Assembly (NCBI GenBank): GCA_014802105.1
Contig: JAAVCX010000007.1
Span: forward strand, 11,848 to 75,847
Source of the DNA: Bacteroides sp.
Lineage (GTDB): Bacteria > Bacteroidota > Bacteroidia > Bacteroidales > Muribaculaceae
Length of the DNA: 64,000 bases
Direction of reading: 5' to 3'
The position numbers and the translations under genes are program-made. Below, one piece after another: positions 38,332 through 47,616 of the stretch (positions within the stretch are counted from its first letter, which is position 1; every line of letters starts with the position of its first letter). The notes beneath the pieces are model-generated. The model did not search any database. It saw only the letters and a program-made list of their open reading frames with translations, and was not told the DNA's origin.

Positions 38332-38739
38332 TCATTGCCCGGGCTCGGCTGTATTATATAGGTGAAAGACTCGCTCCATCGGTTGCCATTTCTCAGCCGA
38401 CGAGGCCCCCGGTTTCGTGAGTTGAAATACCGACATATAGTCTTCCCATTCCTGCTGACGGGGCAGAGTGGCCAGACGCTCCATAGCCGCCTCAAGATCG
38501 AGATCGGCAGGTGTCTCCAGTATCATGAACAGTCGGGTGTCACGCAGATATATCTCCATCTCGAGTATGCCGACCTGACGTATTCCCGCGAGTATTTCAG
38601 GCCAGATGCGGTCGGCCGAGTGGCGCAGACGGTATTCGGCAATAAGAGCCTGATCATCGCGCAGATCGAGAGTGCGGCAATAGCGGCGGCGTGAGGTAGG
38701 CTGGGGGTCTATCAGATAGCCCTGATCGTTAGGATTCAT
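38332..38739 (-). CDS. L-rhamnose mutarotase family protein (RhaM/PF05336-like)
   Basis: YCRTLDLRDDQALIAEYRLRHSADRIWPEILAGIRQVGILEMEIYL; start at MNPND rather than the listed 38850. Confidence 0.82.
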   Translation of the reverse strand: MNPNDQGYLIDPQPTSRRRYCRTLDLRDDQALIAEYRLRHSADRIWPEILAGIRQVGILEMEIYLRDTRLFMILETPADLDLEAAMERLATLPRQQEWEDYMSVFQLTKPGASSAEKWQPMERVFHLYNTAEPGQ

Positions 38740-38787
38740 GGTGATTGGAAAATAAGGAAAAAAGCAAAGCTTGTCAATAAGGAAATA

Positions 38788-38910
38788 AGGCTGTGTCATA
38801 AATGCTCTTGTAGGGGCACACGGCCGTGTGTCTTCGGCTATGTGATACACAGAGGGGATGCACGATCCGTGTGTCCCTACAAGATTAAATTACAGATTAT
38901 GACACAGCTT
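38788..38910. repeat. Nested inverted-repeat element (MITE/REP-like) inside the fucose operon
   Basis: Outer arms CTGTGTCATAA / TTATGACACAG (perfect 11 bp core), inner arms TCTTGTAGGGGCACACGG (38806-38823) / CCGTGTGTCCCTACAAGA (38867-38884), one mismatch. Confidence 0.75.
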
Positions 38911-38937
38911 ATCCGTTATTTTGATACGTTCAGGCGA

Positions 38938-40716
38938 TTATTTATAGATAGGCCCGAAATTAGAGCATGCGCGGTAGTCGGCACCCTCCTTGTCCATTCC
39001 GAAAGCGTTCCACACAGCGGGTCGGAAGATACGGGAGTCCTCTACATTGTGCATGCAAACGGGGATGCGCAGTATCGAGGCCAGGGTGATCAGGTCGGCT
39101 CCGATATGGCCGTATGAGATAGCTCCGTGGTTGGCTCCCCAATTGTTCATGACCGAATAAACGTCTTTGAAAGCATCGCGATCGGGACACAGACGGGGCA
39201 CAAACCAGGTGGTAGGCCAGGTGGGATCGGTGCGCATATCGAGTGTCTTGTTGATCTCGGGATCGATCTCCACAGTCCAACCCTCGGCTATCTGGAGTAC
39301 GGGGCCGAGACCCTTCACGAGATTGAGTCGAGACATGGTGACGGGCATACCGCCTCGGGTGAGGAAGTTGCTCGAGAAACCTCCGCCGCGGAAGTAGTCG
39401 CGGTCGGCCGGATACCAGGTGGTGGCAGCCAGACAGGCGTTCATGTCCTCCTCGGTCATCTCCCACGAGGGTTTCATACAGGGTTCGCCCTGAGAATTGA
39501 TGCTGGCACCGGTGGCATCGAGAGTCGTGGCTCCTGAGTTAATGAGGTGGATTATACCGTCCTTGGCGCGGCCGGTGAGTTCCTTGCCGGTCACACGCTT
39601 CACAGCCTCGGGGCTCCAGTAGGTGCGAACGTCTGAGAACATCTGGCCACAACCGGTCAGCAGATGGCCGAAGAGCATGGCCACACCGTTGCAAGCATCG
39701 TTCTCGGTAGCAAGCACAAAGGCTTCGCGTATACCGTTCCAATCAAAAGAGGTGTTCATCAGGGCTTCGGTGTAATCTCCGTTGGGCTTCCAATCAGTCC
39801 ACTGACGCTGACCTTGGAAACCGCCGGCGATAGCATTGTGACCCAAGGCTTCCTCCTTAAATCCGAGCTCTTTCAGGCGTGGGTTACCTTTCATGAGATC
39901 GCGCACGATAAGTGTCATCTTGACGATAAACTCCCAGTCGGCATCCTTCTGCTCGCGGGTCTTCTTTTTCTCGGGACGGTTCTTGAAGTCTTCCCCTTCG
40001 TTCACCTTGCAGTATTTCTCGGTCCAGGCCATAGCCTTGGCAAACTCTTCTTGATCATAAATACCCTCATCCATGCGGCGGAGTATCTCGGTCTCGTCAA
40101 CGCTCTCGTTGCGCATACCAAGATATTCCTGGAAGAAGTTCGGGTCGACGATCGAGCCGGCGATGCCCATACACATGCTACCGATAGAGAGATAGCTCTT
40201 TCCGCGCATGATAGCTACAGCCATGGCCGAGCGGGTGAATCGTAATAGCTTCTCAGCCACATCGGCCGGGATGGTATTGTCGTCGAGATCCTGCACGTCG
40301 TGTCCATAGATACCGAAGGCGGGAAGGCCTTTCTGAGCGTGACCGGCGAGAACTGCGGCAAGATACACGGCACCGGGACGCTCGGTGCCATTGAAGCCCC
40401 ACACTGCCTTAGGCCAATGGGGGTGCATGTCCATAGTCTCCGAGCCGTAACACCAGCAGGAGGTCACGGTGATGGTGGCACCTACGCCCTCGCGTTCAAA
40501 TTTCTCGGCACAGGCTGCTGCCTCGGCTACTCGCCCTATGGTGCTGTCAGCCACGACACACTCAATGGGAGTGCCGTCGGGATAACGCAGATTGCTTGAG
40601 ATAAGATCAGCCACGGCTTTGGCAAGATTCATAGTCTTGTCCTCGAGGCTCTCGCGGACACCGCCTTGGCGACCGTCGATGGTAGGACGAATACCGATTT
40701 TGGGATAGTTGCTCAT
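38938..40716 (-). CDS. fucI: L-fucose isomerase
   Basis: [29 protein letters not shown] and [20 protein letters not shown]; about 590 aa. Confidence 0.95.
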   Translation of the reverse strand: MSNYPKIGIRPTIDGRQGGVRESLEDKTMNLAKAVADLISSNLRYPDGTPIECVVADSTIGRVAEAAACAEKFEREGVGATITVTSCWCYGSETMDMHPHWPKAVWGFNGTERPGAVYLAAVLAGHAQKGLPAFGIYGHDVQDLDDNTIPADVAEKLLRFTRSAMAVAIMRGKSYLSIGSMCMGIAGSIVDPNFFQEYLGMRNESVDETEILRRMDEGIYDQEEFAKAMAWTEKYCKVNEGEDFKNRPEKKKTREQKDADWEFIVKMTLIVRDLMKGNPRLKELGFKEEALGHNAIAGGFQGQRQWTDWKPNGDYTEALMNTSFDWNGIREAFVLATENDACNGVAMLFGHLLTGCGQMFSDVRTYWSPEAVKRVTGKELTGRAKDGIIHLINSGATTLDATGASINSQGEPCMKPSWEMTEEDMNACLAATTWYPADRDYFRGGGFSSNFLTRGGMPVTMSRLNLVKGLGPVLQIAEGWTVEIDPEINKTLDMRTDPTWPTTWFVPRLCPDRDAFKDVYSVMNNWGANHGAISYGHIGADLITLASILRIPVCMHNVEDSRIFRPAVWNAFGMDKEGADYRACSNFGPIYK

Positions 40717-40890
40717 GGTAATAGTGAGTTATGGTTGTTCTATTAATTTTAGTTTAGGTGATGCTTTGCATCCTCCCCCAAAATTACTTATAATATCTCA
40801 AATCACCAAAACAAAAATTCTTGCTCTTTTTCTATGGCGTAGAGATGGCCAGGGTGTTTTTGGGTGAAGATTTTTTCGTAACTTTGCAAT

Positions 40891-41295
40891 GTGAAACCAT
40901 GCCATCGTAAATACATAGCTGTGTTTCTTCTGGGTGTTTTCGTGAGTTTTGTCGGCGGAACCACTCTTTTTCTTCACACCCATATTCTTGAAGGGGCGGT
41001 CATTACCCATTCCCATCCATATCTGCCCTCGGTCCCTCATTCCCATACCACACAATCTTTTCAGTTCATAGCCTCGGCTATGTCGGCGGCACAGCAGGTG
41101 CTCCCCTCCGATGAGCTCTATCTCTCCACTTCTTTTGTCTTGGTTTCTGTTATTGACAATGTGGGTGAGATTTTCTTTATTTCAGTCGAGTCAGCGACCT
41201 CCTTTTTGCGTGCCCCTCCGGTCGACCTGTTTTTTATTCAGTTTCCCGTTTTATTTCATTATTTTTCCGACGTTACTGACAGCAGGTCTATCTGA
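40891..41295 (+). CDS. Small His-rich exported/membrane-anchored protein upstream of TonB receptor
   Basis: N-terminal hydrophobic segment then HTHILEGAVITHSHPYLPSVPHSHTTQSF; start codon uncertain (GTG). Confidence 0.6.
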   Translation: MKPCHRKYIAVFLLGVFVSFVGGTTLFLHTHILEGAVITHSHPYLPSVPHSHTTQSFQFIASAMSAAQQVLPSDELYLSTSFVLVSVIDNVGEIFFISVESATSFLRAPPVDLFFIQFPVLFHYFSDVTDSRSI

Positions 41296-41375
41296 TTGGA
41301 CAGCTCGACAATCTTGAGTTGCCATGTGTTTTATGGGCCTCGTTGTCTGGTCCATAAATTTGCATAATCCAATCA

Positions 41376-43682
41376 ATGTCTTTCAGAATATTTGTCTCGG
41401 CGGTTATCGCACTGGTGGCCTCTGTCTGTAATCTTTCCAATGCTCAGTCTCTCTCCGACGCTAATATCGTAGGCCACGTCATAGACTCTTCTACCGGAGA
41501 GCACCTTCCGTTCCACACCATTGCGCTCCGCGGCACTTCTATCGGTACTGTCAGTGATGCTTCGGGTCACTTCGCTCTACGCAACATCCCCCCGGGCGAC
41601 TATGTCATCGAAGCCTCGGCCATAGGTTATACTACCAAATCACATAAAGTAAATGTTGTGAAAGGTAAGACTATCGAAGTTAATTTCGAGGTCGATCCCG
41701 ACGCGATGCTTCTCGACCAGGTTGTTGTGACCGGTAGCAAGAGCGAACAGAAGCGTCGCGAGAGTTCATCGCTGGTCAATGTGGTGACTGCCAAACTGTT
41801 TGAAAATGTATCGGCCTGTTCGCTGGCCGACGGTCTCAATTTTCAACCCGGAGTCAGGGTTGAGAACGATTGTCAGAACTGTGGCTTCACCCAGGTGAGA
41901 GTCAACGGTCTTGACGGTCATTATTCCCAGATACTCATGAACTCCCGTCCGGTGTTCTCGGCTCTCACGGGCGTTTACGGTCTTGAACAGATTCCTGCCA
42001 ATATGATCGACCGTGTCGAGGTGATGCGCGGAGGCGGATCGGCTCTCTTTGGCTCTTCGGCTATCGGTGGCACTATTAATATTATCACCAAAGACCCGGT
42101 GGTCAACTATGCCGAGGTGAGTCACAGACTCATGTCGGTGGGATGTAGCGGTGCGCTCGACAACAATACAACCCTCAATGCTTCGGTGGTCGGCAACAAC
42201 GGCCGTCTCGGACTTACTGTCTATGGACAGAGTCGCCACCGCGACGGTTACGATCATGATGGCGACGGCTTCACCGAGATAGCCACTCTTTCGTCGCGCA
42301 CTCTCGGCACCCGAGCTTTCATGCGCCCGTCGGCCAATTCGCGTCTCACGGCCGAGTGGCACACCACCCACGAGTATCGACGGGGAGGCGATGCGCTCGA
42401 GCTGCCCCCTCACATGGCTCTCGTCGCCGAGGAGGTCGATCATAACATCAATGCCGGTGAAGTCTCCTATGATCTCTGGAACTCTTCGCGCTCCAATCGT
42501 CTCGGTGTCTTTGTCGCCCTCCAGAACACCCGTCGCAAAAGCTACTATGGCAGCGATATGGATCCCAATGCCTATGGTCGCACCCACGATCTTGTCACTA
42601 CTGCCGGAGCGCAGTGGACTCACTCATTCTCCCGTCTCCTCTTCATGCCTTCTGAACTTATAGCCGGCCTCGAGTATAACTATAACTATCTTCGGGACAT
42701 AACGGTCGGCTATGACCACGACGTCACCCAGCGGGTACATATTTATAGCGCTTATCTGCAGAACGAATGGCGCACCTCTCGTTGGGGCTTCCTGATAGGG
42801 GCACGTGTAGACCGTCACTCGCTCATTCACAATCCTATCATCTCTCCGAGAGCCAATATCCGTTTTAATCCGTCCGACAACCTTAACTTCCGTCTTTCCT
42901 ATTCGACCGGCTTCCGTTCACCCCAGGCCTATGACGAGGATTTCCATGTGGCTGTCGTTGGCGGCGACCGTCTTGTCACCGTGCTTGCCCACGATCTCAA
43001 GCAGGAGAGCAGCAATTCGTTCAGCGCATCGGCCGACCTGTACCGACGTTTCGGTTCAGTGCAGGCCAATCTGTTGGTCGAAGGTTTCTATACCGACCTG
43101 CGCGATGTCTTTGCCCTGCGCCAGCTTCCCGATCCTGACGATGCCGGCAATGCCGTGCTCGAGCGTTACAACGGCAGTGGTGCCCGTGTGGCCGGACTCA
43201 ATGTGGAGACCCGATTTGTTTTCTCGTCGCGCACTCAGTTGCAGGCCGGCGCCACATTTCAGCGTAGCCGTTACAAAAAGCCCGAGCAGTGGAGCGATAA
43301 TCCTGACGTAGCTCCCGTGAAAAGAATGTTCCGCACCCCCGATGCCTACGGTTATTTCACATTCTCCCATAAATTCACCCGCGCTCTGGGGTCATCGGTT
43401 TCAGGCACTTGGTCGGGCCCGATGCTCGTACAGCACCTCGAAGGATCAGGCACTCCGGTCGATGTTGCCGAGACCACCCCTTCGTTCTTTGACCTCGGCC
43501 TTAAGCTTTCCTACGAGTTCAAGATTCTCTCCGATTCCTGTCTGGAGTTTGATGCCGGCATTTCCAATATCTTTAATTCCTATCAGAAGACCTTCGACAA
43601 AGGTCACCTGCGTGATTCAGGCTATATCTATGGCCCCGGACTTCCTCGCTCTGTCTATGTATCGGCTAAGGTTCATATCTGA
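41376..43682 (+). CDS. TonB-dependent receptor with N-terminal carboxypeptidase-regulatory-like domain
   Basis: IVGHVIDSSTGEHLPFHTIALRGTSIGTVSDASGHF; plug region RVEVMRGGGSALFGSSAIGGTINIITK; C-terminal beta-barrel. Confidence 0.93.
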   Translation: MSFRIFVSAVIALVASVCNLSNAQSLSDANIVGHVIDSSTGEHLPFHTIALRGTSIGTVSDASGHFALRNIPPGDYVIEASAIGYTTKSHKVNVVKGKTIEVNFEVDPDAMLLDQVVVTGSKSEQKRRESSSLVNVVTAKLFENVSACSLADGLNFQPGVRVENDCQNCGFTQVRVNGLDGHYSQILMNSRPVFSALTGVYGLEQIPANMIDRVEVMRGGGSALFGSSAIGGTINIITKDPVVNYAEVSHRLMSVGCSGALDNNTTLNASVVGNNGRLGLTVYGQSRHRDGYDHDGDGFTEIATLSSRTLGTRAFMRPSANSRLTAEWHTTHEYRRGGDALELPPHMALVAEEVDHNINAGEVSYDLWNSSRSNRLGVFVALQNTRRKSYYGSDMDPNAYGRTHDLVTTAGAQWTHSFSRLLFMPSELIAGLEYNYNYLRDITVGYDHDVTQRVHIYSAYLQNEWRTSRWGFLIGARVDRHSLIHNPIISPRANIRFNPSDNLNFRLSYSTGFRSPQAYDEDFHVAVVGGDRLVTVLAHDLKQESSNSFSASADLYRRFGSVQANLLVEGFYTDLRDVFALRQLPDPDDAGNAVLERYNGSGARVAGLNVETRFVFSSRTQLQAGATFQRSRYKKPEQWSDNPDVAPVKRMFRTPDAYGYFTFSHKFTRALGSSVSGTWSGPMLVQHLEGSGTPVDVAETTPSFFDLGLKLSYEFKILSDSCLEFDAGISNIFNSYQKTFDKGHLRDSGYIYGPGLPRSVYVSAKVHI

Positions 43683-43720
43683 TTGTAGGTATCGGGAGTG
43701 AGATTTCACGGAATTTTGAT

Positions 43721-43728
43721 TATCTTTG
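43721..43728 (+). promoter_or_regulatory. -7 element TATCTTTG upstream of SGNH esterase-GH115 pair
   Basis: Matches TAnnTTTG 20 bp upstream of ATG. Confidence 0.55.
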
Positions 43729-43748
43729 CAAAACTACTGTTTTAACCC

Positions 43749-44990
43749 ATGAAAAAACTTGCTTTCCTGATAGCCGCGATCATTATGACCGGCAATACAG
43801 CCATAGGTCGTGCCGAGACCTATCAGATGGACTACTCGACACGCTACGACTCTGTGTCGGGCCATGGTTATGATATAGTCGCTACTCCTTCGCGTGGCAG
43901 TGACACTCCCTACTATTACTCTGTGAAAGTGCCCGACGGCAACTATCGGGTTACTCTCGAGCTTGGTGATGACCGTCGGGCAGGTGTGACCACAGTGCGT
44001 GCCGAGTCGAGACGTCTGCTCGTTGAGAACTGTCCTACGCGACGTGGCGAGAAACTGGTCAGGACTTTCACCGTAAATAAGCGTTCACCATATATCTCGG
44101 ATAAGGAGAATGTGAGGCTCAAGAAGCGGGAGGTGGGCAAGCTCGATTGGGACGACCGTCTCACCTTTGAGATCAATGGCTCGGCTCCGGCTCTGCGCAG
44201 TATCACTGTCGAGCCAGCCGACTCAGCTGTCACCACTACCGTCTATCTCTGTGGCAACTCTACCGTAGTGGATCAGGAGTATGAGCCCTGGGCAAGCTGG
44301 GGACAGATGATACCCCGTTTCTTCGACGAGAATGTGGCAGTAGCCAATTATGCCGAGAGCGGAGAGAGTGCAGCCAGTTTCATCGGAGCGCGTCGCCTCA
44401 AAAGAGCCTTGCGCGATGCCCGTCCCGGCGATTGGTTTTTTGTTGAGTTCGGACATAACGACCAAAAACGCAAGGGGGTGGGCGACGGAGCTTTTTACTC
44501 CTATATGACCAACCTCAAGATTTTCCTCGACGAGGTCAGAAAGAAGGGTTGTAACCTGGTGTTTGTCACTCCTACGCGTCGACGGGTCTTCGATGCCTAT
44601 GGTTCTACAGTCAATACCCATGAGGATTATCCCGAGGCCATGAGATTTATAGCCTCTCGCGAGGGAGTGCCGGTGATTGAGCTCAACGAGATGACGGCCG
44701 ATCTCTACGAGGCCCTTGGCCCCGACCGTTCACGCAAAGCTTTCGTGCATTATCCGGCCGGCAGTTTCCCCGGCCAGGATACAGCTCTCGAGGACAATAC
44801 CCACTTCAATCCCTATGGTGCCTATCAGGTGGCCAAATGTGTTATCAGCGGTATGCGCGAAGCGGCTCCCGCTCTTTATCTCCATGTCAGAGATTTTGAC
44901 GGTTACGATCCTTCGCGTCCTGATGTCCCCGAGGCTTTCATCTGGGCCCCCGCTCCTCTGAGCGAAGTCGCAAAGCCCGACGGTAATTGA
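43749..44990 (+). CDS. Rhamnogalacturonan acetylesterase-like SGNH hydrolase
   Basis: VYLCGNSTVVDQEYEPWASWGQMIPRFF, FVEFGHNDQKRKG, DNTHFNPYGAYQ (SGNH blocks). Confidence 0.87.
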   Translation: MKKLAFLIAAIIMTGNTAIGRAETYQMDYSTRYDSVSGHGYDIVATPSRGSDTPYYYSVKVPDGNYRVTLELGDDRRAGVTTVRAESRRLLVENCPTRRGEKLVRTFTVNKRSPYISDKENVRLKKREVGKLDWDDRLTFEINGSAPALRSITVEPADSAVTTTVYLCGNSTVVDQEYEPWASWGQMIPRFFDENVAVANYAESGESAASFIGARRLKRALRDARPGDWFFVEFGHNDQKRKGVGDGAFYSYMTNLKIFLDEVRKKGCNLVFVTPTRRRVFDAYGSTVNTHEDYPEAMRFIASREGVPVIELNEMTADLYEALGPDRSRKAFVHYPAGSFPGQDTALEDNTHFNPYGAYQVAKCVISGMREAAPALYLHVRDFDGYDPSRPDVPEAFIWAPAPLSEVAKPDGN

Positions 44991-45014
44991 TTTCTGTAAG
45001 CTTGTCAGGCCTCT

Positions 45015-47591
45015 ATGAAGTCGCTTCGTCTTTTTGCCGTATTGCTGACCCTTGTAGGGGGCACATTGTTATCCCGGGCCGATGAGCGGCTGACACTCTG
45101 GAGTCAGCGGCAGCCGCTCACTTATTCGTTACCCGAGGTGACAGAGATGCAGCGCGACCGTCATGGTGTAAATCCGGCTGTCATCTCTCTGGCCGAGAGC
45201 ATGATGGTCGATGATATAACGAGGGTCAGCTCGCACAGGCCTCAGAGGGTGAGTCCCGGCGAGGCTGTCGTCAGGGTGATCGATCTCGCGTCGGCCGATA
45301 GTCTCACGCTCAGACTGCTTGAAGCAGCAGGTTTAGATATTACCGGCCTGGCGGGACGACGTGACGGTTTTTCACTCGTCGTCAACGATGGTCGGCTGTT
45401 GGCTGTAGGGGCTGATCACCGGGGCACGGCCTATGCTTTGCTGGAACTTTCACGTCTGGCCGGTGTTTCACCATGGGAGTGGTGGAATGACTCCCATCCG
45501 TTTGCACGGGAGTCATTGTCTCTTGCAGGCGATTTCAATGTCACTCGTTCTCCGGGTGTGGAATATCGCGGAGTCTTTCTCAATGATGAGGACTGGAGTC
45601 TGCGCCCCTGGAGCAATCTCACTCATGAACCGGGCCTGCCTCAAGGCACGATTGGCCCTAAGACCTATCTCGAAGTTTTCAAACTGCTGTTGCGCCTCAG
45701 GGCCAATACTCTCTGGCCCGCTATGCACGAGGGTACCGTGGCGTTCTTTAATGTCGATGGTCTCGGAGCACTCGCCGACTCGTGTGGTATAACCCTTGGT
45801 TCGTCCCATTGTGAACCGCTTTTGCGCAATAATGTTGGCGAGTGGGACTCGGCCCGTCGCGGACGTTATAATTTCATCACTAACCGTCAGGCGGTGCTCG
45901 ACTATTGGGGCGAGCGGCTCCATCAGATAGGAAGTGGCGACAATCTGCTCACTCTCGGTATGCGGGGTATTCATGACGGAAGCATGGAGGGTGTAAAGAC
46001 TATGGCTGAGAAACAGGCGGCCCTTCAGGATGTCATAGAGGCTCAACGTCAACTGATCAGCGAGTGTACCGGGCGCGAGGTCTCCTCCATGCCTCAGGTC
46101 TTTATTCCTTATAAAGAAGTGCTTGACATCATGGATCGTGGCCTTGAAGTGCCCGACGACGTGACTCTGATATGGTGTGACGACAATTATGGTCATCTCA
46201 CCCGTCTGAGCGACTCAATACAGCAGACCCGTAGCGGAGGAGCGGGTGTCTACTATCATCTGAGCTACTGGGGGCGCCCCCACGACTATCTGTGGCTCGG
46301 CACCACTCAACCGGGTCTCATTTATCATGAACTGTCTACGGCATGGCTCAATAATGCCAGGCGTGTATGGATAGTCAATATCCATGATCCCAAGACCTCC
46401 TCCTATGGGCTTGAGCTTTTCCTCGACATGGCCTGGGGGCCTGACTCTGTGGCTGGAATTGGCCCCGAAGCTCATCTGGGGCATTGGCTTGAAAGGGAGT
46501 ATGGACGGAGGGCCGGGGAGCGGTTGCTTCCGGCTATGAAGGAATTTTATCGTCTCACCAATATCCGTCGTCCCGAACACATGGGGTGGAGTCAGGTAGA
46601 GTTGTCAGATCGCCGCGCCTATCCGCGGGGCAGATCCCATGTGGGTGATACTGAGTTTAGTTTCAGTGAGTTTGGCGGAGAGGCCCAACGCTATCTCAGC
46701 GACTATGCGCGGGTGGCGTCGGTCGTCAGGGAAATCGCCCGTGATGTGCCCCTCGAACGGTTTGATTCATATTTTGCTCAGATACTCTATCCGGTGCTCT
46801 CGGCCGAGGCTATGGCCCGTAAGATGCTGCTTTCTCAGCTCGCCCGTTCCTATGCTATGGGGCAGGGGAACGATTTTGCACGACGGGATTCTCTCATGAA
46901 CCTTGCCGGAGCTGCGGCTATGAATGCCTATCGTGATATAGTGGCTCTGACAAAATTCTATAACGACTCGCTCGCTTCGGGTAAGTGGCGCCATCTCATG
47001 AGGATGAATCCACGTGATCTCTATGTTTTCAATCCTCCTTGGCTTCCGACTCTACCCGATGTTTCTGACAGTGAGCTTCCGCTTGACTCTCTTGGTGGCA
47101 ACGGTGTACTTCTTCCCGACGGGTGGGCTGCCTGTGATGCCGCCGACTACACTCAGGCATCTTTTACTCCGGCACCTGTCGGTCTGCTCGGTCACTCCAT
47201 GAGGGCGGTTCCTCTGCCGCGGGGAGAGACATTGACCTATAACCTTGCGCTTGACCATTCAGGCGAGGCTAAGTTGATTACCGCTCTTATTCCAACCCAA
47301 CCGGCGATCGACAGCCCTCTGCGCGTCGAGATCAGTGTAGATGGAGACACCCCTTGTGTCGTCGACTTCCGTGAGAAGGGTCGCACTGACCGATGGAAGG
47401 AAAATGTGCTCCGCAATCAGGTAAGGCTCATTACCAACCATCACCTTGGGCCGACACGCGCAGTCACTCCTGAAGGGATCCCTCTGCACACAGTCACAGT
47501 CAAGGCTCTCGACGACCGTGTTGTGCTCGATCAGCTCATGCTCGACTCGTCTCCTCGCCGTTCTCACTATATTATCCCCACTTTTCAGTAG
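45015..47591 (+). CDS. Glycoside hydrolase family 115 (alpha-glucuronidase-like)
   Basis: RGVFLNDEDWSLRPWSN, LRLRANTLWPAMHEGTVAFF, YYHLSYWGRPHDYLWLGTTQPGLIYHEL, all GH115 signatures. Confidence 0.88.
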   Translation: MKSLRLFAVLLTLVGGTLLSRADERLTLWSQRQPLTYSLPEVTEMQRDRHGVNPAVISLAESMMVDDITRVSSHRPQRVSPGEAVVRVIDLASADSLTLRLLEAAGLDITGLAGRRDGFSLVVNDGRLLAVGADHRGTAYALLELSRLAGVSPWEWWNDSHPFARESLSLAGDFNVTRSPGVEYRGVFLNDEDWSLRPWSNLTHEPGLPQGTIGPKTYLEVFKLLLRLRANTLWPAMHEGTVAFFNVDGLGALADSCGITLGSSHCEPLLRNNVGEWDSARRGRYNFITNRQAVLDYWGERLHQIGSGDNLLTLGMRGIHDGSMEGVKTMAEKQAALQDVIEAQRQLISECTGREVSSMPQVFIPYKEVLDIMDRGLEVPDDVTLIWCDDNYGHLTRLSDSIQQTRSGGAGVYYHLSYWGRPHDYLWLGTTQPGLIYHELSTAWLNNARRVWIVNIHDPKTSSYGLELFLDMAWGPDSVAGIGPEAHLGHWLEREYGRRAGERLLPAMKEFYRLTNIRRPEHMGWSQVELSDRRAYPRGRSHVGDTEFSFSEFGGEAQRYLSDYARVASVVREIARDVPLERFDSYFAQILYPVLSAEAMARKMLLSQLARSYAMGQGNDFARRDSLMNLAGAAAMNAYRDIVALTKFYNDSLASGKWRHLMRMNPRDLYVFNPPWLPTLPDVSDSELPLDSLGGNGVLLPDGWAACDAADYTQASFTPAPVGLLGHSMRAVPLPRGETLTYNLALDHSGEAKLITALIPTQPAIDSPLRVEISVDGDTPCVVDFREKGRTDRWKENVLRNQVRLITNHHLGPTRAVTPEGIPLHTVTVKALDDRVVLDQLMLDSSPRRSHYIIPTFQ

Positions 47592-47616
47592 TATTTTATT
47601 TTCAGCTACGTAACTT

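Noticed and set aside
38788-38910. Complete insertion sequence
   Set aside because: Only ~120 bp, no transposase ORF; at most a non-autonomous element.
41766-42623. 285-aa minus-strand ORF opposite the TonB receptor
   Set aside because: Antisense shadow ORF; the + strand frame encodes a complete TonB receptor.
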